DNA of 64,000 nt from Crambe crambe (GCA_963924555.1 OZ004590.1:4062501-4126500); one strand, 5' to 3'; shown: positions 1-37,300, counted from the first letter of the stretch. The notes: generated by a model not told the origin, from the letters alone. A program made the numbers and translations.

Positions 1-3000
1 TGTATACCTGGTATTCTTGCTGATTCAGGAGTGACAACAGATCTAGTCCCCATTATTATCCTGCCCCCTTCCTGGGCTATAGCTGCCACTTGAAATGTGT
101 ATGCCACATCACTCCTCAGATTACGAATCACTACAGAGTTCTGAGAGCTGGGAACAGTGATGGACTGTTCATCTTGCCTCTTCATGCTACCAATGGCAAT
201 GCAGTAAATTGTATAGTTGGTTAGCTCTATGATGTTATTTCTGTCCCAAGACACTTGAACCGAAGTAGGACTTATTTCCTCCACCTGAACATTCGTTACG
301 GCTGCAAGTAATTTATGTACATTGATGATCAAATATTAGCTATTTTCAGTGAGGCCATGACTCTACATGGCCCCCTCCTAATTTGGTTGAAAATAACACT
401 GTCAAATGATAATCAACAAACAATTTTGATAAAATAGCGTAACTTATGTTGAATAAGTTGTAGCAACAAGCTAACATGATAAAAACACGAGTAGCTAAAA
501 TGTTTGAATGAACTCTTTGCCCCACTCTAATTCTTCTTCTCATTTTGTATATCAAAATAATATACATGTGCATGCTTTATTAATAACGACAAAACCTATT
601 TTATGTAGTATTATACGTACTCACTAGCTAGCTATTTAGCTATGTTAGCTACACATTGATTACTCACATGGTTCAAGTATTACCAAATTTAGAGTAGAAT
701 CTTCTCCTGGACCTACACTTGTGTAGGCTCTGACTGAAACAGACACTCTAGTCCCTGGAGTCAGTCTTGTGATAGTGAAGTTAGTACTTAAGTTTGTATT
801 CTTAGTGACAGGAACACTAACGTAATGACTGATTGTTACTGTGTAGGTGAACTCATAATGTAAAACGATTCCATTAGGACTCCGAGGGGAACTCCAAGTG
901 ATGTCAATGGAGGTGAACTTGGTACTGTTACTGAGGTTACACACAGGACCGGGGACTAAACAACAACAATAACAATGATACTAAACAAGATTTTGACCTA
1001 CTATCTTCATCATTCTGAATAGTAACGAGATCAGAAAAAGGTCCAGTGCCATTGCTATTGATTCCAGCTACTTGGAAGGTGTAGTTAGTGAAAGGAGTGA
1101 GTCCACTGGCAGTGAATCTCCTTTCATTCATCATCAGCACACCAGGAATTACACTTCCTCCCAATGATGAGAATTCCACAGCGTAATTAGTGATCATCCC
1201 ATTACGTTCAATGCACTCAATCTCATTCCAGGACACATTGACACTTCTAGCAGTCACTGAGAGAAGAGTGATGCCCTGTGGAGGTCCAGTGGGGGCTGAA
1301 AAAGAAATTTCCTACTTGAATATTTGGCAGCTATAGCTACAAGCACCGAAGCTTGTTCATGGCTATAGCTAATAATTTTTTGTAAAATTTTACAAGTTGA
1401 TCAGTAGCCTAACAATGCTACATTATATGCAGATATATCAATCTAACTTGTTGAGAGTGTGGTAAACTCATGTGTAGATGTCCTAGGTGTACCAAATGCT
1501 CTGGCGGTGATTATGACAGTGTAGATGCTGAATTCATGGAGGTTGGTGAAACTCATCGAGGTAGTGGTGGTGGTCATTTGTCTGCTGTCTGTAATTGTTG
1601 GACATAATTGTCGGTTGCTGTCAGTCAGTCGCTGCAGAGAAATGGTGTAGTCATCTGCTGCTAGACTACCCTCAGGCTGGGACCAGGTAATGGTGACTGA
1701 TGTGACAGTTAGTGAGCTGACTATGACAGTTGGAATCAAAAAATCTGAATCATCATAACACTGTGAATACAATTTTCCATAAGATAATTATTATTACCTT
1801 TCACAGTAACATCCACTGGTCCCACTATCTCACTAGGATAGTGTTGAGAATTCGATCTCATACGAATACTGTGCACACCTGGCTGTGGTGAAAAGGTGTG
1901 CGAAGTTGCTGAAGAAGCAGCATCAAGACCAGCACTGAAATCTGTTGAATCAATTGTTATCCGGTACCCCATGCTAGGTGGAGGTGGTGGTGGAGTCCAG
2001 GAGACCAACACACTATTGATCCCATTCTGTATGGCTATGAAGTCAGTAGGAGTAGGACCTGCAACAACAACAAAAAATGCACCCTGTTAGGGAAATGCAA
2101 GCACTGTGGGACAATGAGCATGCTACCCAATGTCACCACGAAAGTATGTACGTATGAGAGCAATTATAATTATAATAGTAGTAGGTCTGCATATTCTTTT
2201 AAGATAGCTAGCTATGCAAATTGAAGGCACTATACGTAGCTATAGCTACAGCAGATTGCCAACCAAATTTACATAGCCTCCTTCAAGTAGCCCAACCCCA
2301 AAGCCACTTGAAAGGAGGGTATGTAAATTTAGGTTTTGCAGTTCTGGATTTCGTGTTGCAAGATCACTGTATTAGCTATGTAGCTGCTGTATGAAGATTT
2401 ATTTTTTTTATTATTTCCACCAGGGGTCTATAATAATCTGTAGTAACTGGAAAGTCTAAATATGTCTTGATTATTATCTTGCAAGCCTTGTGGAGCTATT
2501 AAGTGTACATGATTATGTGATGGAGTTTGTATGTGTGTAAGAGTTTAACTTAGTTAAAATTCTAGCTCTCAAAAAACAAAAACAAAAAAAAACTCTCTAG
2601 AACTGTAGCTACAGCTCTGCTATCTATACAAAACTCAACTATGACATGAAAAAACACACATTGAAAAACATCGCACACAAAATACAACCACACAGATGAC
2701 AGGACAGCAGAATACAGGACAGGTTTGGACGTGCACAACTAATTAAACCACACAGCAGAAATAGAGTTTAGAGTGGTTTTGAGTTAGAGTTTTGTGAGTT
2801 TTGTTAGCCAGTTGAGTTACTTATAGTGACTAATCTGATTCAGGGCAGTCTAGATCCTTTGTTAGTAGCATACTCGGTCTACTACTAATTACCAGTGGTT
2901 ATCATGAATGCAGGACACAGGAGATATCATTATCACTGTAAAAATGAAAGTACACTAAGCATTGTGTATTTGTAAAAATTCTTTATCCAATTCTAATTAT

Positions 3001-4321
3001 GAGGCTTGCTTATTGTTGTTTGTTATTGTTGTTGTTGTTATTTGTTATGTTATTATTATTATTGTAGTGATTTTCACAATACTAGTAGCTGACCTTCTAT
3101 ACTGATATTGGAGGTGAGAGTGTTGGATGCGGCTCTATTGGAGACAGAGTACTGGTACACTCCAGGCAGTATCCCAGTCACAGTCAGTGTGCTCCGATAG
3201 CGACTAAGGTCATATGCATTTGGGTCAGTCACACCATTTACTCCAATGGAAATGCTGAATGATCCACCATTAGTGATGGGTGCACCATTTCTTGTCCAAA
3301 TGTAAGTTTCAGGAGGACCTCCTTCAGTATCACCAGCCAGAGTGAAGGATGGGGAGGCAGCCATAAATGAAGATGACATGATACTTATTACAGGTCTTGT
3401 AATAACACCATGTTCTGGGAGGAAAAAAAAATCAATGGCATTCAGCTAGCCCAGCAATTTCAGTAGCCATGCAGTGAAAATTTTCAACTAGAGCTAGACA
3501 CTTAGCCATAGCCAGTTATCATCAATAGGGATTGCTACATTTGTGAAAATCATGGGTGCCCTTGAACTGTAAACATGTTTTATGTACACAGATTATTGAT
3601 CAATTTCATAAACACAAATTAACTCACCTCTCCTACCACCTCTTTGATAAAATCCCACAGGAACTGCTGTTGAAATATCACCATTCCGTCGACAAGTAAA
3701 CAATCCATTATAAAAACTAAATTCTGAAACATCTACATTTCTCCCATCATTGACAATTTGGGCTGTGAGGTTTCCACTTAGTATTATCTGGTAGACGATC
3801 CTTTCAGGTATATTAGCCTCGAATTCACGGTTTGTTAAACCATCTCCTGGCCACCAAGCAATAGGGCCAACTGTAGAGCTGCAGAGTAGACCACGAGGAC
3901 CATTAGGATTACTGAGTGTTGGTGGAGGGGTATACGTAACAGTTTCAACCTCATCATGATATATCAGTGTTGGAATGCCTGTGATGTCATTTCCTCTCCA
4001 AGTAACAGTCACTGCATAATTTTGTAGAGAGAATAGAATGATAACTACTGTCATGATTAGCTATAGGCTGGGGAATGTCCACCTCGCCCATGATTGAAGA
4101 ATGGATCATGATGGGGATATAATATCAAAAATTGTGTCCATTAACTGTCTTTAATGAGATGTATTAACTACATACCATGAAGCATGAGCTAATACACACA
4201 AAAAATGTATAGCTAAGTAGTTTAGCTAGCTATGTATGCATTTCTAATTCAAAGACTCACGTGGTTGACTTCGTACAGAGAGTGTCAGTAAGGAACAGAG
4301 AACCAGCCTCCCCAACATCAT
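1..4321 (-). CDS. Receptor unit A: signal peptide, 2 Ig-like, 5 FN3 domains (3' end beyond window)
   Basis: Probable type I cell-surface adhesion or recognition receptor. Exons read from splice sites, 5' to 3': signal peptide 4321-4261 (MMLGRLVLCSLLTLSVRSQP), Ig1 4011-3628, Ig2 3414-3094, FN3-1 2058-1798, FN3-2 1744-1448, FN3-3 1295-1002, FN3-4 955-668, FN3-5 301-1 (cut by the window edge). Internal exon lengths are multiples of three and junctions are phase 1. Ig1 has the Ig-like C...W...C pattern (LLCSS, IAWWPG, GLFTCRR). FN3 exons carry the conserved Trp (SWTPP, TWSQPEG, SWNEIE) and the Tyr strand (TNYTFQVAG). The FN3-2 donor is the weaker A|GTTAGA where sister units have G|GTAGC. The transmembrane and tail exons lie left of base 1. 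Two further first-exon copies lie upstream. Domain calls are firm; ligand and partner are unknown. Confidence 0.85.
1896..2005 (-). other. Proline-rich strand in FN3-1 of unit A
   Basis: The first FN3 domain has a run of prolines after the core Trp (SWTPPPPPPSMGY). Sister units have TAPSPPP, TTPSPPP or TAPTPPP at the same place, so the run has lengthened in this copy. It is inside the coding exon and leaves the frame open. Confidence 0.6.
2933..2980. mobile_element. Half of a CACTGTAAAAA-ended palindromic element
   Basis: The stretch starts CACTGTAAAAATGAAAGT, the same end as the complete 119-bp element at 10985-11103. The opposite end is not recognisable, so this is a truncated copy in the FN3-1/Ig2 intron of unit A. 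Confidence 0.5.
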
Positions 4322-4494
4322 GGGTTTTCGAAAAGTTCTAGCAGTTTTGATGTGCATGTAGATATATGAATGATTTCATGAACTTGTTTTTGTTTTTATT
4401 TTTATTTTTGCATCGCTTATCATCAGTTATAATTTTTACATCCTGTTGCTATACTGTAACTGGTATGGTGTATCCAGTCTATATATCCCACCTA

Positions 4495-4963
4495 TACGGT
4501 GGCCCAGAAGGGCCATGTCAAAGTAAGATTTTCAATTTCCAAACTGAATAATATTTATTTCTATTTCAGTTCTGAAATGAGTATTCCTAAAATGCATATT
4601 TCCAAAATGCGCATTTCCAAAATGCAAAATGTACAATTCCACTACACGGTGGAACCCCACATACTTTGTCACTTACCTAGGCTAGCTACATGGATAATTT
4701 TAGCCAGATAAATGGATACTAAATTAACTAAGCTAAAGCTATACCAGTGCATGTTAGTTGGAGGGTGTGGTCTCTATAAATTGGTATAGCTAACAAGTCT
4801 ATCTATCAACTATAATTATGTGCATGCATGTTTTCAGAATCTTATCAATTTTGTTATCGATTTTGGAAATGTGCATTTTAGAAATACTCATTTCAGAAAA
4901 TAGAAATATTCAGTTTGGAAATTGAAAAATCTTACTTTGACATGGCCCTTATGGGCCACCGTA
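4495..4963. mobile_element. Inverted-repeat element with TACGGTGGCCC ends
   Basis: The left end begins TACGGTGGCCC and the right end finishes GGGCCACCGTA. The arms are inverted copies for roughly 120 bases (ATGTCAAAGTAAGATTTT in the left arm, its complement near 4921-4945). The centre has several copies of a TTTCCAAAATGC motif. No protein is encoded; a non-autonomous DNA transposon is the simplest reading. Confidence 0.7.
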
Positions 4964-5667
4964 AATATCACTGGTGAAAATAGCAACCCTTCCACAAGTA
5001 TTTGCAACATTCTTTGCCACACACTTACAAAAAGCAATTGTGCCCCATGCATTATTCCCAAAGAGTCACTGAACAAACACAACACAACAACGTCATGCAT
5101 GGTAGCTACACTTCAGTTTAGTGCATTTTGGAATAGCTAATTGTTAGTACAGTGCACTGGGAAAAGGAAAAGGTCATCCCCTAAAAATGCACCATAGTCT
5201 AGTCTATATATCCATCTCCACCAGCAGGCCGGGGTGTGTCAGTTGTGCCAAATTAATAGCTACAAGTCACTTTCATATGATCAGTCTATTATATCAAACA
5301 TGAGCTGCAGAGGAATTTTTCAATTCAAAACTCAATGTGTAGGCTAAGCCAAGTGTTGAGAATCCAAGCTCAATAATATTAACCAACATTTGCAAATCAA
5401 GCTAGCGTTCCCAAAGAATTCCCGTAGCTAGATTCTAATCTACAGGAGTCTAATGATAATTATGAAGAATGAATCAAAGGGGGAGGTGGGATAATTGGAT
5501 CATGTCATGATCCTGTAACTTTTGTCTGTACTATAAACAAAAAATTATATTTTAATAATACAAAAATATAGCAATTAACTACCACGATAAATGCATGCAT
5601 GCATGTACGTATATAGCTAGCTAGTTAGCTACACAAGCTGTATTTATAAAACTTCAGAGTGACTCAC

Positions 5668-5725
5668 ATGGTTGACTTTGCACCAGAAGGGTCAGTAATG
5701 AACAAAGAACCAGCCTCACCAACAT
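5668..5725 (-). CDS. Orphan signal-peptide exon upstream of unit A (intact)
   Basis: A 58-base exon encodes MLVRLVLCSLLTLLVQSQP followed by a good donor (T|GTGAGT). Length and phase match the first exons of units B, C and D. It lies 1.3 kb upstream of unit A's nearest first exon (4321-4261) with no Ig exon between, so it could be an alternative first exon for A or a leftover of a lost unit. The frame is intact; use is inferred only. Confidence 0.65.
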
Positions 5726-6186
5726 GATGAGCCTTTGCCGAATCATAAAATGAGACCTATAAAGCCCCTTGATGTGTTCAAAATTTTTCACAGAGCTGCA
5801 TCACTTAGCTAGCTAGCTATATAGCTCAGTATTGAGCTGATTGTACATATGTACTATCATAAAAAAAATTTGTTGCTAAATTATTTTTGATGCCTTGTTC
5901 AACAACGAAAATTAGCTAATTACATGAAAATTGATTTACCATGATTGTACAAATTGATAGTGTAAGATATGCATCTAAAAGTTTGTCCCTAGCTAGTTTG
6001 ATAGTTATTCACCTTTAGCAATTCATCCTTTTCATGAAATTGAAAATATTTTCATTGCTTGAATATGGCTGCATCTGTTGTTGCTTTTTTATTTTTTGTT
6101 TTTTCATTATGAACAAAGAGGATGGTCCTTATTAAATTCAAAATGAGTCAACACATGCTCAGGTACATAATGCACTTCAGCTGTAT

Positions 6187-6312
6187 CACTGTAAAAATGA
6201 GTATTTACTGCATACCATTTTGTTCCAATACAAACACTGTCGTTTTTTAGTGTGTAGCTATTGGGACAATTTAGTGTGCAGTAGCTACACACTTTCATTC
6301 TTTCTTATAGTG
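6187..6312. mobile_element. Decayed CACTGTAAAAA palindromic element
   Basis: It starts CACTGTAAAAATGAGTATTT, has a central TTGGGACAATTTAGTGTGC as in the complete copies at 10985-11103 and 57544-57663, and ends in a degenerate CTTATAGTG. It is a mutated member of the same family. Confidence 0.7.
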
Positions 6313-6437
6313 TATAGGCCTATAGCTTGTGCTCAATAGCTCTGTCTGTTTCAAGTTCATAATTGTAAATCCCTATGTTGTTTCCTTCATTAAGTGCATG
6401 GTTAATAAGGGAAGAAACATTTCTGTGAAAGGGAAAA

Positions 6438-6622
6438 AAATGTAGGGATGACCATTGCTCAAAGAAGTAAGGAAACAAGGGTATAGGGATGAAGGATGGA
6501 TTGTTCTGTAGCTATATCCAGGCCAGCCAATAATCCTTACATACAGATTATACAGAACAAAGATCGATCCTTCATCCCTACCCTTGTTTCTTTACTTTTT
6601 TTGAGCAAATGATTTTTTCCCT
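6438..6622. repeat. Imperfect hairpin with TGTAGGGATGAC motif
   Basis: The segment AAGAAGTAAGGAAACAAGGG near 6458-6480 is repeated inverted near 6585-6605 (CCCTTGTTTCTTTACTT), and GGGATGAAGGAT pairs with ATCCTTCATCCC. It belongs to the group of sponge repeats carrying GTAGGGATGAC that recurs at 11460, 13480, 31940, 32945 and 45900. Confidence 0.55.
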
Positions 6623-6957
6623 TACTTATTTTCCTCTCTTGTATAGAGTTCATTCTTCTATGCAGGGACAGATGAATAGCAGCCCAATGATTATTTATCT
6701 GTGCCTCCCAACCACAGTGCAAGGTGAACTTTTAATTAATATCCATTGCTGTTGTGCATACCTTCAATTGCTGTTTTGCATACGTATCTTCCATAAATAA
6801 TACTTTCCATTGCTGTTGTGTATACTTTTTGTGTGTTCATACTTTTCAAGATTATGAATGAATAATTAACGTCCACCCGCATCCTGTTTAAGAAAATTAA
6901 TAATCAAGTTTGCTTGACCTAACTATAGCTAGCTACCATTATGTATAGCAGACTCAC

Positions 6958-7015
6958 ATGGTTGACTTTGTGCTAGAAGGATCAGTAATGATCAAATAAC
7001 TAGCCTCATCAACAT
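6958..7015 (-). pseudogene. Broken signal-peptide exon
   Basis: It aligns base for base with the 58-base first exons of the receptor family and keeps the donor (T|GTGAGT), but reads MLMRLVI then TGA. It is a dead first exon, the third first-exon copy between unit B and unit A. Confidence 0.75.
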
Positions 7016-7635
7016 ATATACTGCATGTACGTACGTAGAACAATGAGACAAATGGTAATAAACTCATAGCTAATATATAGCTATGTAAGAGTGCATTATG
7101 TCAACTTGTCCCTAGCTTTTAGTTGAATATCTTTCAGAAAACTAAATGGACATTTTTCATTACTTGAATATGGGTGTATCATAAATCTTTAGGCTGTTTC
7201 CTTCATTATAAATTATAACTCAAAACATGCAGAGAGGATGGTCCTTATAAAATCCATATATGGCACTTTGCTCAAATGCATTCAATTTTTTCATGGAATG
7301 AAGGGAGAGTTTATTATAGCTATTTAGCTATGGACAATAGGAAACAGTATTGGTTTGTGGGTATAGGGTACAGTACATAGATCATTCATAAATTTGGTTA
7401 GGTAAAACTCAGCACATGCAAACTCACATACAATTAAAACCGGAAAATTTATTTAAAAAGAAGAAGATGACAAAGCAGGAAAAAAGGCTATAATAAAGTA
7501 AATAGCTAAACATGAGAACAACTGGAATCACTCAATACTATATACATTGCTTGTGTTAGTTTGCTTATTAGCAATTAGCTATATAAGAGTTTTCTGGCTA
7601 TATTTGTTTAGGTGGTGGCTATGTCTTCTCCAGTA

Positions 7636-15772
<8,137 letters not shown>

Positions 15773-16468
15773 AATGAGTTTTTGCCTTATCAGAGCAATG
15801 AGACAAAATGGTAACAAGCTTGTAATAATAAGAGTTATGCATATACGTCAGCTTGTCCCTAGCTAGTTGAACAGTTTTTCACCCCTAACAATTCATCCTT
15901 TCAAAAACATTTTTGTTCTTGAATGGCTGTATCATAAATTTTTTTGCTGTTTCCTTCATTATAACTCAAAACAGAGAGGATGGTCCTTATAAAATCCACC
16001 ATGGCACTTGCTCAAATACATATAATTATTTAGCTGTAAATTATATTATGCTCAGTTCAATAACTATGTATGTGTCTGTGCACATTAGTTATTATGGATG
16101 ATAGCTCCAGTATCTATGTGCATCATGTAAACTCTAAAGAATTGAATTAAGGATATGCATGTGTGAGACTATAGCTAGTGTCACGTATACGTAGAACATA
16201 ATATAGCTAATGAATATGATCATGGAATGAAGGATTGAGAGAATATAACTCAATGCACCAAATACACGTTAAAACCAGAACATGCAAACTTTAATTAATT
16301 AATTTAAAAAAAAAAAGAAGATGATGAAGCAGAAAAAATAAGGCATTATCCTATATTAGAAGTAACCATGTGAACAACTGGAATCACCCAATACTAGCAT
16401 CTACATTGCTTGTTGTGTGTTTGTTTGCTTATTAGTAATTATTATAAGAGTTTTCTAGCTATATTCGT

Positions 16469-23219
<6,751 letters not shown>

Positions 23220-24712
23220 AGTACTAAGCTCTGCCAGTAAGAAATTGATACTGAATAGGCCCAGCTGAAGGATGATTATGTATACCCACATAAATATTAT
23301 GCTAGTGATGCAAAGAAACAATTTTGTGAAGTTATTCAAAACAGTGCATGTACATACGAACACACACATCAAGGGTTCTAACTTGCCCCTTGATCATTCA
23401 TGACTTTCTTGGTTCTAAACTGAATTTCGAATTTCAAACACCAGCGGAGAGAGTGGACAATCACCTCTGTAAAGTGAATGCAAATAGACTTTAGCTATGC
23501 TTGTTTAGTATAAAATAGGATACCAGGCTCTATAGCTACGTAATACATATTACTTTGGAAGACAGTGGAACCTTTCGTCCTTTGTACAGGGCACTCCAGT
23601 TGGTCCAGTTTTCACCAGACCACTTTTACTATCAAATAATTATATATAATTTTATCCCATGCCTGCAGATTTAGCTAAGTGATAATGTGTATATGAAGCA
23701 CCATGACCTACATTAGCATAGAGCTTTATTGAAACTCCTGATAAGTGGGTAAGGATAGAATGGGCATCGTGATCCCCTGCACAAGCACACACCAGGCCAC
23801 TCAAAATTCCCCTGTGGTAAAGAGGTTGTCCTCAACACTTTAGAAGACAGTGGAACTGCCAAATACCTGTCCCATGTAGAGAAGACAATGGAACTGCCAA
23901 ATACCTTTTTCCCTTTGTAGAGAGGTTGTCCTTAATGTCCTTATTTTTTATAGAGTATATATACAAAGGTACTTTTAGATCATCTGGTCATCCTTTGTTT
24001 AATCAGATGAATCTTAGCACATGCAACCCAGTCAGTAATTAAAAAATCATCTATTTCTCCTTAATTAATGCTTAGAGATATTTAATTGGCTCATCTTGGC
24101 CTGTCATGGGAGTGAAGTGGCTCGTAGTTTGGTCATATTGGTGATGGGTAAGGGGTTACTTGACTGAAGTTCACTCTCTTGTTGCTGAACTTTTTAAAAC
24201 TGTACAGAGCCATCCCTATTTTCCTTTTTTATAATAGAATTAATATTTTCCCCCCCCCCCTTTATTTTATGTTCAGGTGCTGGACAATTCAATAATTTGG
24301 GGTGAAAATCACATGGAAATCCAACCTACACATAGCCTCGTTTCCAGGCCTTCCTCTCTCATGTACCGCATGGGAGGAAGAGAAGAAGAAAAAGAAGAAA
24401 AACATGAAGAAAAAAATTTTTTTTCCCCTTCTTCTTCTTCTCTTCCTCCCGTGCGGTACGTGAGAGAGGAAGGCCTGGGAACAAGGCTAACCTACACAGT
24501 CATCTGCACATGCAATAACCAGATGTTCTCCATCCTGCATCTAGACACATCACTACATCACCATCACTAGTTAATTGTAATGTAGCTATATGAAGCAAAA
24601 CAACAACAAATGTAATAACAACAAGCAAACAAGTGATTATGATTAACTGAAGTCACTCAGTCATCTAACTAACTAACTAATTTTAGTTTGCCTGTTACTT
24701 GATAAGTTCTAG
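23220..24712. other. Intergenic region between units D and C
   Basis: No gene seen. It holds a repeat near 23391-23500 also present inverted at about 14650-14775, a decayed inverted-repeat element at about 23585-23825, a poly-C tract at 24250-24259 and the MULE-like element at 24333-24488. Tandem TAACTAAC lies just before the unit D stop. Confidence 0.5.
24333..24488. mobile_element. 156-bp TIR element with 10-bp target duplication
   Basis: AACCTACACA occurs on both sides (24323-24332 and 24489-24498). The arms, about 48 bases each, are inverted copies with few differences (AGCCTCGTTTCCAGGCC against AGCCTTGTTCCCAGGCC), and the centre is GAA/TTC-rich. A 9-11 bp duplication is typical of the Mutator-like superfamily, so a MULE-derived MITE is the best guess. 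Confidence 0.8.
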
Positions 24713-33736
<9,024 letters not shown>

Positions 33737-34315
33737 AGTTAGTTCTAAAGCTCTGCCAGTACGAAATTGATACAGGATAGGCGCAGGTGAAAGATGGTTA
33801 TGTATACCCACATACGTAAATATTATGAGAAACGAAAATAGTTTTGTGAGGTTATTCAAAACAGTACATACACACACATCAAGGGCTCTACCTGTGCTTA
33901 TTAGTACAAAATAGGACACCAGGCTGTATAGCTAGTTTATAAGACAGTGGAATCTTTCGTCCTTTGTAGAGAGGTTGTCCTTAGAGAAATGTCCTTATTA
34001 TTATATATATATTCTTTTAGATCATCCAGTCGTCCTTTGTTTAATCAGATAAATCCTAGCACATGCAACCCAGTCTATAATGAACCTTCTCCTTAATTAT
34101 TAATGCTGAGAGATAATAATGCATTTAATTGGCAGTTGACTAAGCTCACAAAGTAGCTAATTGTTTAATACAGACAACAATCTATAATATATGGAATTAT
34201 TACAAACAACAGTAAAAAGTATATAAATCTTCTGAGATCACCCTACGTATATCTGTCATCTTAGGTTAGCTATAATATTATGTACGTAGCTATGTTTATT
34301 TATTGTTTGTTTGAG

Positions 34316-37300
34316 CTACATAAAATTAGGTTGTATGTTAACATAATCTCCTGTATTTGGAACAAAATGACGAGGTTCTTCGTTTAGTTGGATGTTTGTA
34401 TTACTATATGCCACACACTTGTTGTATAAAGTCCCTTTCACTTTAGCACCAGCATCATGTTCAACTTCATCAAAGGTGTGTTCTTTAGTTTTCCTGCACA
34501 TTACAATAAAGAATAGCTATGGTTAGTAAAGTCATGTGTTGCTAAGCATATTCATTACTGCCAACTGAATAGTTGTTGAAATAAATGTATGTTGAAAGCT
34601 ACGTACGTACGTAGTGACAATACACTCCCGTTATTTAAAGCAAAAGTGTATGGTGAGATGTAGCACTTTAAGCTAGATACAGCATGTTCATGATGAGATT
34701 GATTAGAGATTAGCTACATATCTCTTGGGCTATTTAGTGTGGTGTGAAATGTTCGTTAATTTTTTGCAAAATGTGAATCATAAATTCTCTTGTTTTGTGC
34801 ATCAAATCACAAAATCTTTAGCCCATGAAATCTTCTCACCATGAAATTTGCATATAGATAAAAAGGTGAGGACTTGGTCAAGACATTCAAATAATTCCCT
34901 AGCTACCATTACAGAGGTAATTACTCACTTCAATTTTTTGCATGAATAGAATACTGCAAAGAGGATAGTACTGAGTAAGGCAGTCACGAAGAAGGTCACC
35001 GCAACACTAATGGCTATGTCTCTTGTATATCTTTCACCTGCATCTGTGTATACATGATGCACATACAAAACAAGAATAATATAATTTGTACAGTTCCCAG
35101 CAAGAGGTCTGGATACAATAAAAAATGATCATGGAATTGATTAGCTATCATAAGTTTGCTACTAATGTTACATATGTAGACACAGGATTAAGAATAAATT
35201 TTAGTTTTAAGACTTACTACATGTATCATGTTTGGCTGTTTCAATGGTGATGATGTCAGAGAAAGGTCCTTCACCATTGCTATTGATTCCAGCTACTCGG
35301 AAGGTGTAGTTAGTGAAAGGAGTGAGTCCACTGGCAGTGAATTGCCTTTCATTCACCATCAGCACACCAGCAATTACACTTCCTCCCAATGATGAGAATT
35401 CCACAGTGTAATTAGTGATCATCCCATTACGTTCAATGCACTCAATCTCATTCCAGGACACATTGACACTTGTAGCAGTTACTGAATGAACAATTCCTTG
35501 AGGAGATCTAGTGGGAGCTAAAAAACATTGTGAACATGAAAGTTTGTACTGCACACTAAATTATCCCTCATCGGTACAATTGTATGATCCCACATACCTG
35601 CTGAAAGTGTGGTAATCTCACCCAACACTCTGGCAGCGAACATGACAGTGTAGATACTGAATTCCTGAAGATTAGTGAAGTTTATTGAGGTAGTGTTGGT
35701 GGTTATTAAATTTTGTCTGCTGTCTGTAATTGTTGGACACAATTGTCGGTTGTTGCCAGTCAATCGCTGTAGGGAAATGGTGTAGTTGTCTGTTGTTAGG
35801 TTATCCTCAGGCTGGGACCAGGTAATGGTGACTGATGTGGCAGTTAGCGAGGAGGATGTGATGGCTGCAAGGCATCATGAAAAATTAAAATCTGAACAGC
35901 TAATGGGCCATGGCATGTACAACCTCATACCAATAGGTCTCAGCTATATTCGTAACACTGGGACAGAAGAGTCTAATAAGGAATTAAATGCTTCAGAATT
36001 TGAATGTAAATAGCTATTGATCAAGAGAAAATTAAAAGCTGTTTTACCAGTATTCATAAACTCATACAGACTCACATGGTTCCCCCCCCTCCCCCCTCAT
36101 TCTTCTACATACCTTTCACAGTGACATCCACTGGTCCAACTATCTCACTGGGCAATTGCTGGGAAAGGGCCCTCATACGAATACTGATGTGCACACCTGG
36201 CTCTAGTTGCATTATGGTGTATGAAGTGGCAAAGAAAGAAACATTGAAATCTGTTGAGTTGACTGTCAATCGGTACCCCATACAAGGTGGAGGTGAAGGT
36301 GCAGTCCAGGAGACTAACACACTGTTGATCCCATTCTGTTTGGCCATGAGGTTAGTAGGAGCCGCTGGAGCACCTGCATCAATAAACTATGTAGTCCCAT
36401 TGGTTCATAGGTATAAAAAATGTAGCATTAATTATTATTGGCCGTGTAAATTACGTATAGAGATGCTGTATTATTACTCATATCGAAAGTGTATGATTAG
36501 ATACAAATATGACATATACCACCACCTGATGCTCACACCTTGTATATTAATACTGGAGGTGAGAGTAGTGTTGGGTGTGGCTCTATTGGAGACAGAGTAC
36601 TGGTACACTCCAGGTAGGCTCCCAGTCACAGTCAGTGTGCTCCGATAACGACTATTTTCATATGCCCTTGGGTCAGTCACACCATTTACTCCAATGGAAA
36701 TGCTGAATGAGCCACCATTAGTGATGGGTACACCATTTCTTGTCCAAGTGTAATTTTCAGGAGGACCTCCTTCAGTATCACCAGCCAGAGTGAAGGATGG
36801 GGAGGCAGCCATAAATGAAGATGATATGATACTTACTACAGGTCTTGTAATAATAATACCACGTCCTGGAGAAAATCAGATCACAAGTATAGCATTAAAC
36901 ATCCTATAGCTAGCTATTATGCAGATCACAACTTATTGGTAGCTAGTACATGAAGCAGCTAGTAGCTATCTAAGCATTCTCTCATTTGTACTGCAGATTG
37001 TGTCTGTACCAACTGTTTGAAACTTTGTCAGCCTATAGCTATAGTGTAATTGTAGGCTGACATTAACGTAGCATTTGTGACACAAGTCTTCCTTCGCAAG
37101 CCAGAGTTGCAACTCTCCAGTCAGCATATATACGTATACTGATACAATTTGGGAGTACGATGCTTCCATCATGTTTCATGCTTAATTTATATATATATGT
37201 ACGTACGTAGCTACGTAGATTCATTACCATAAAATCCCACAGCACTTGATATCAAAGCCACTTGTGCAAGCATTATAAGTGCATATTTTATTATAGCTAC

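Noticed and set aside
1441..1460. Apparent loss of the FN3-2 donor in unit A
   Set aside because: On closer reading A|GTTAGA is present at the same position as G|GTAGC in the other units, so the exon can still splice, although the site is weaker.
1896..2090. Plus-strand frames over the FN3-1 exons (also 10602-10805, 36076-36648, 43986-44204, 61759-61980)
   Set aside because: They recur in every unit only because they are the reverse complement of a conserved FN3 exon; the minus-strand frame has the splice sites and domain pattern.
36065..36085. Possible signal-peptide exon in the FN3-2/FN3-1 intron of unit E
   Set aside because: Only about a dozen bases (GACTCACATGGTT) match the end of a first exon and a C tract follows; too short to call.
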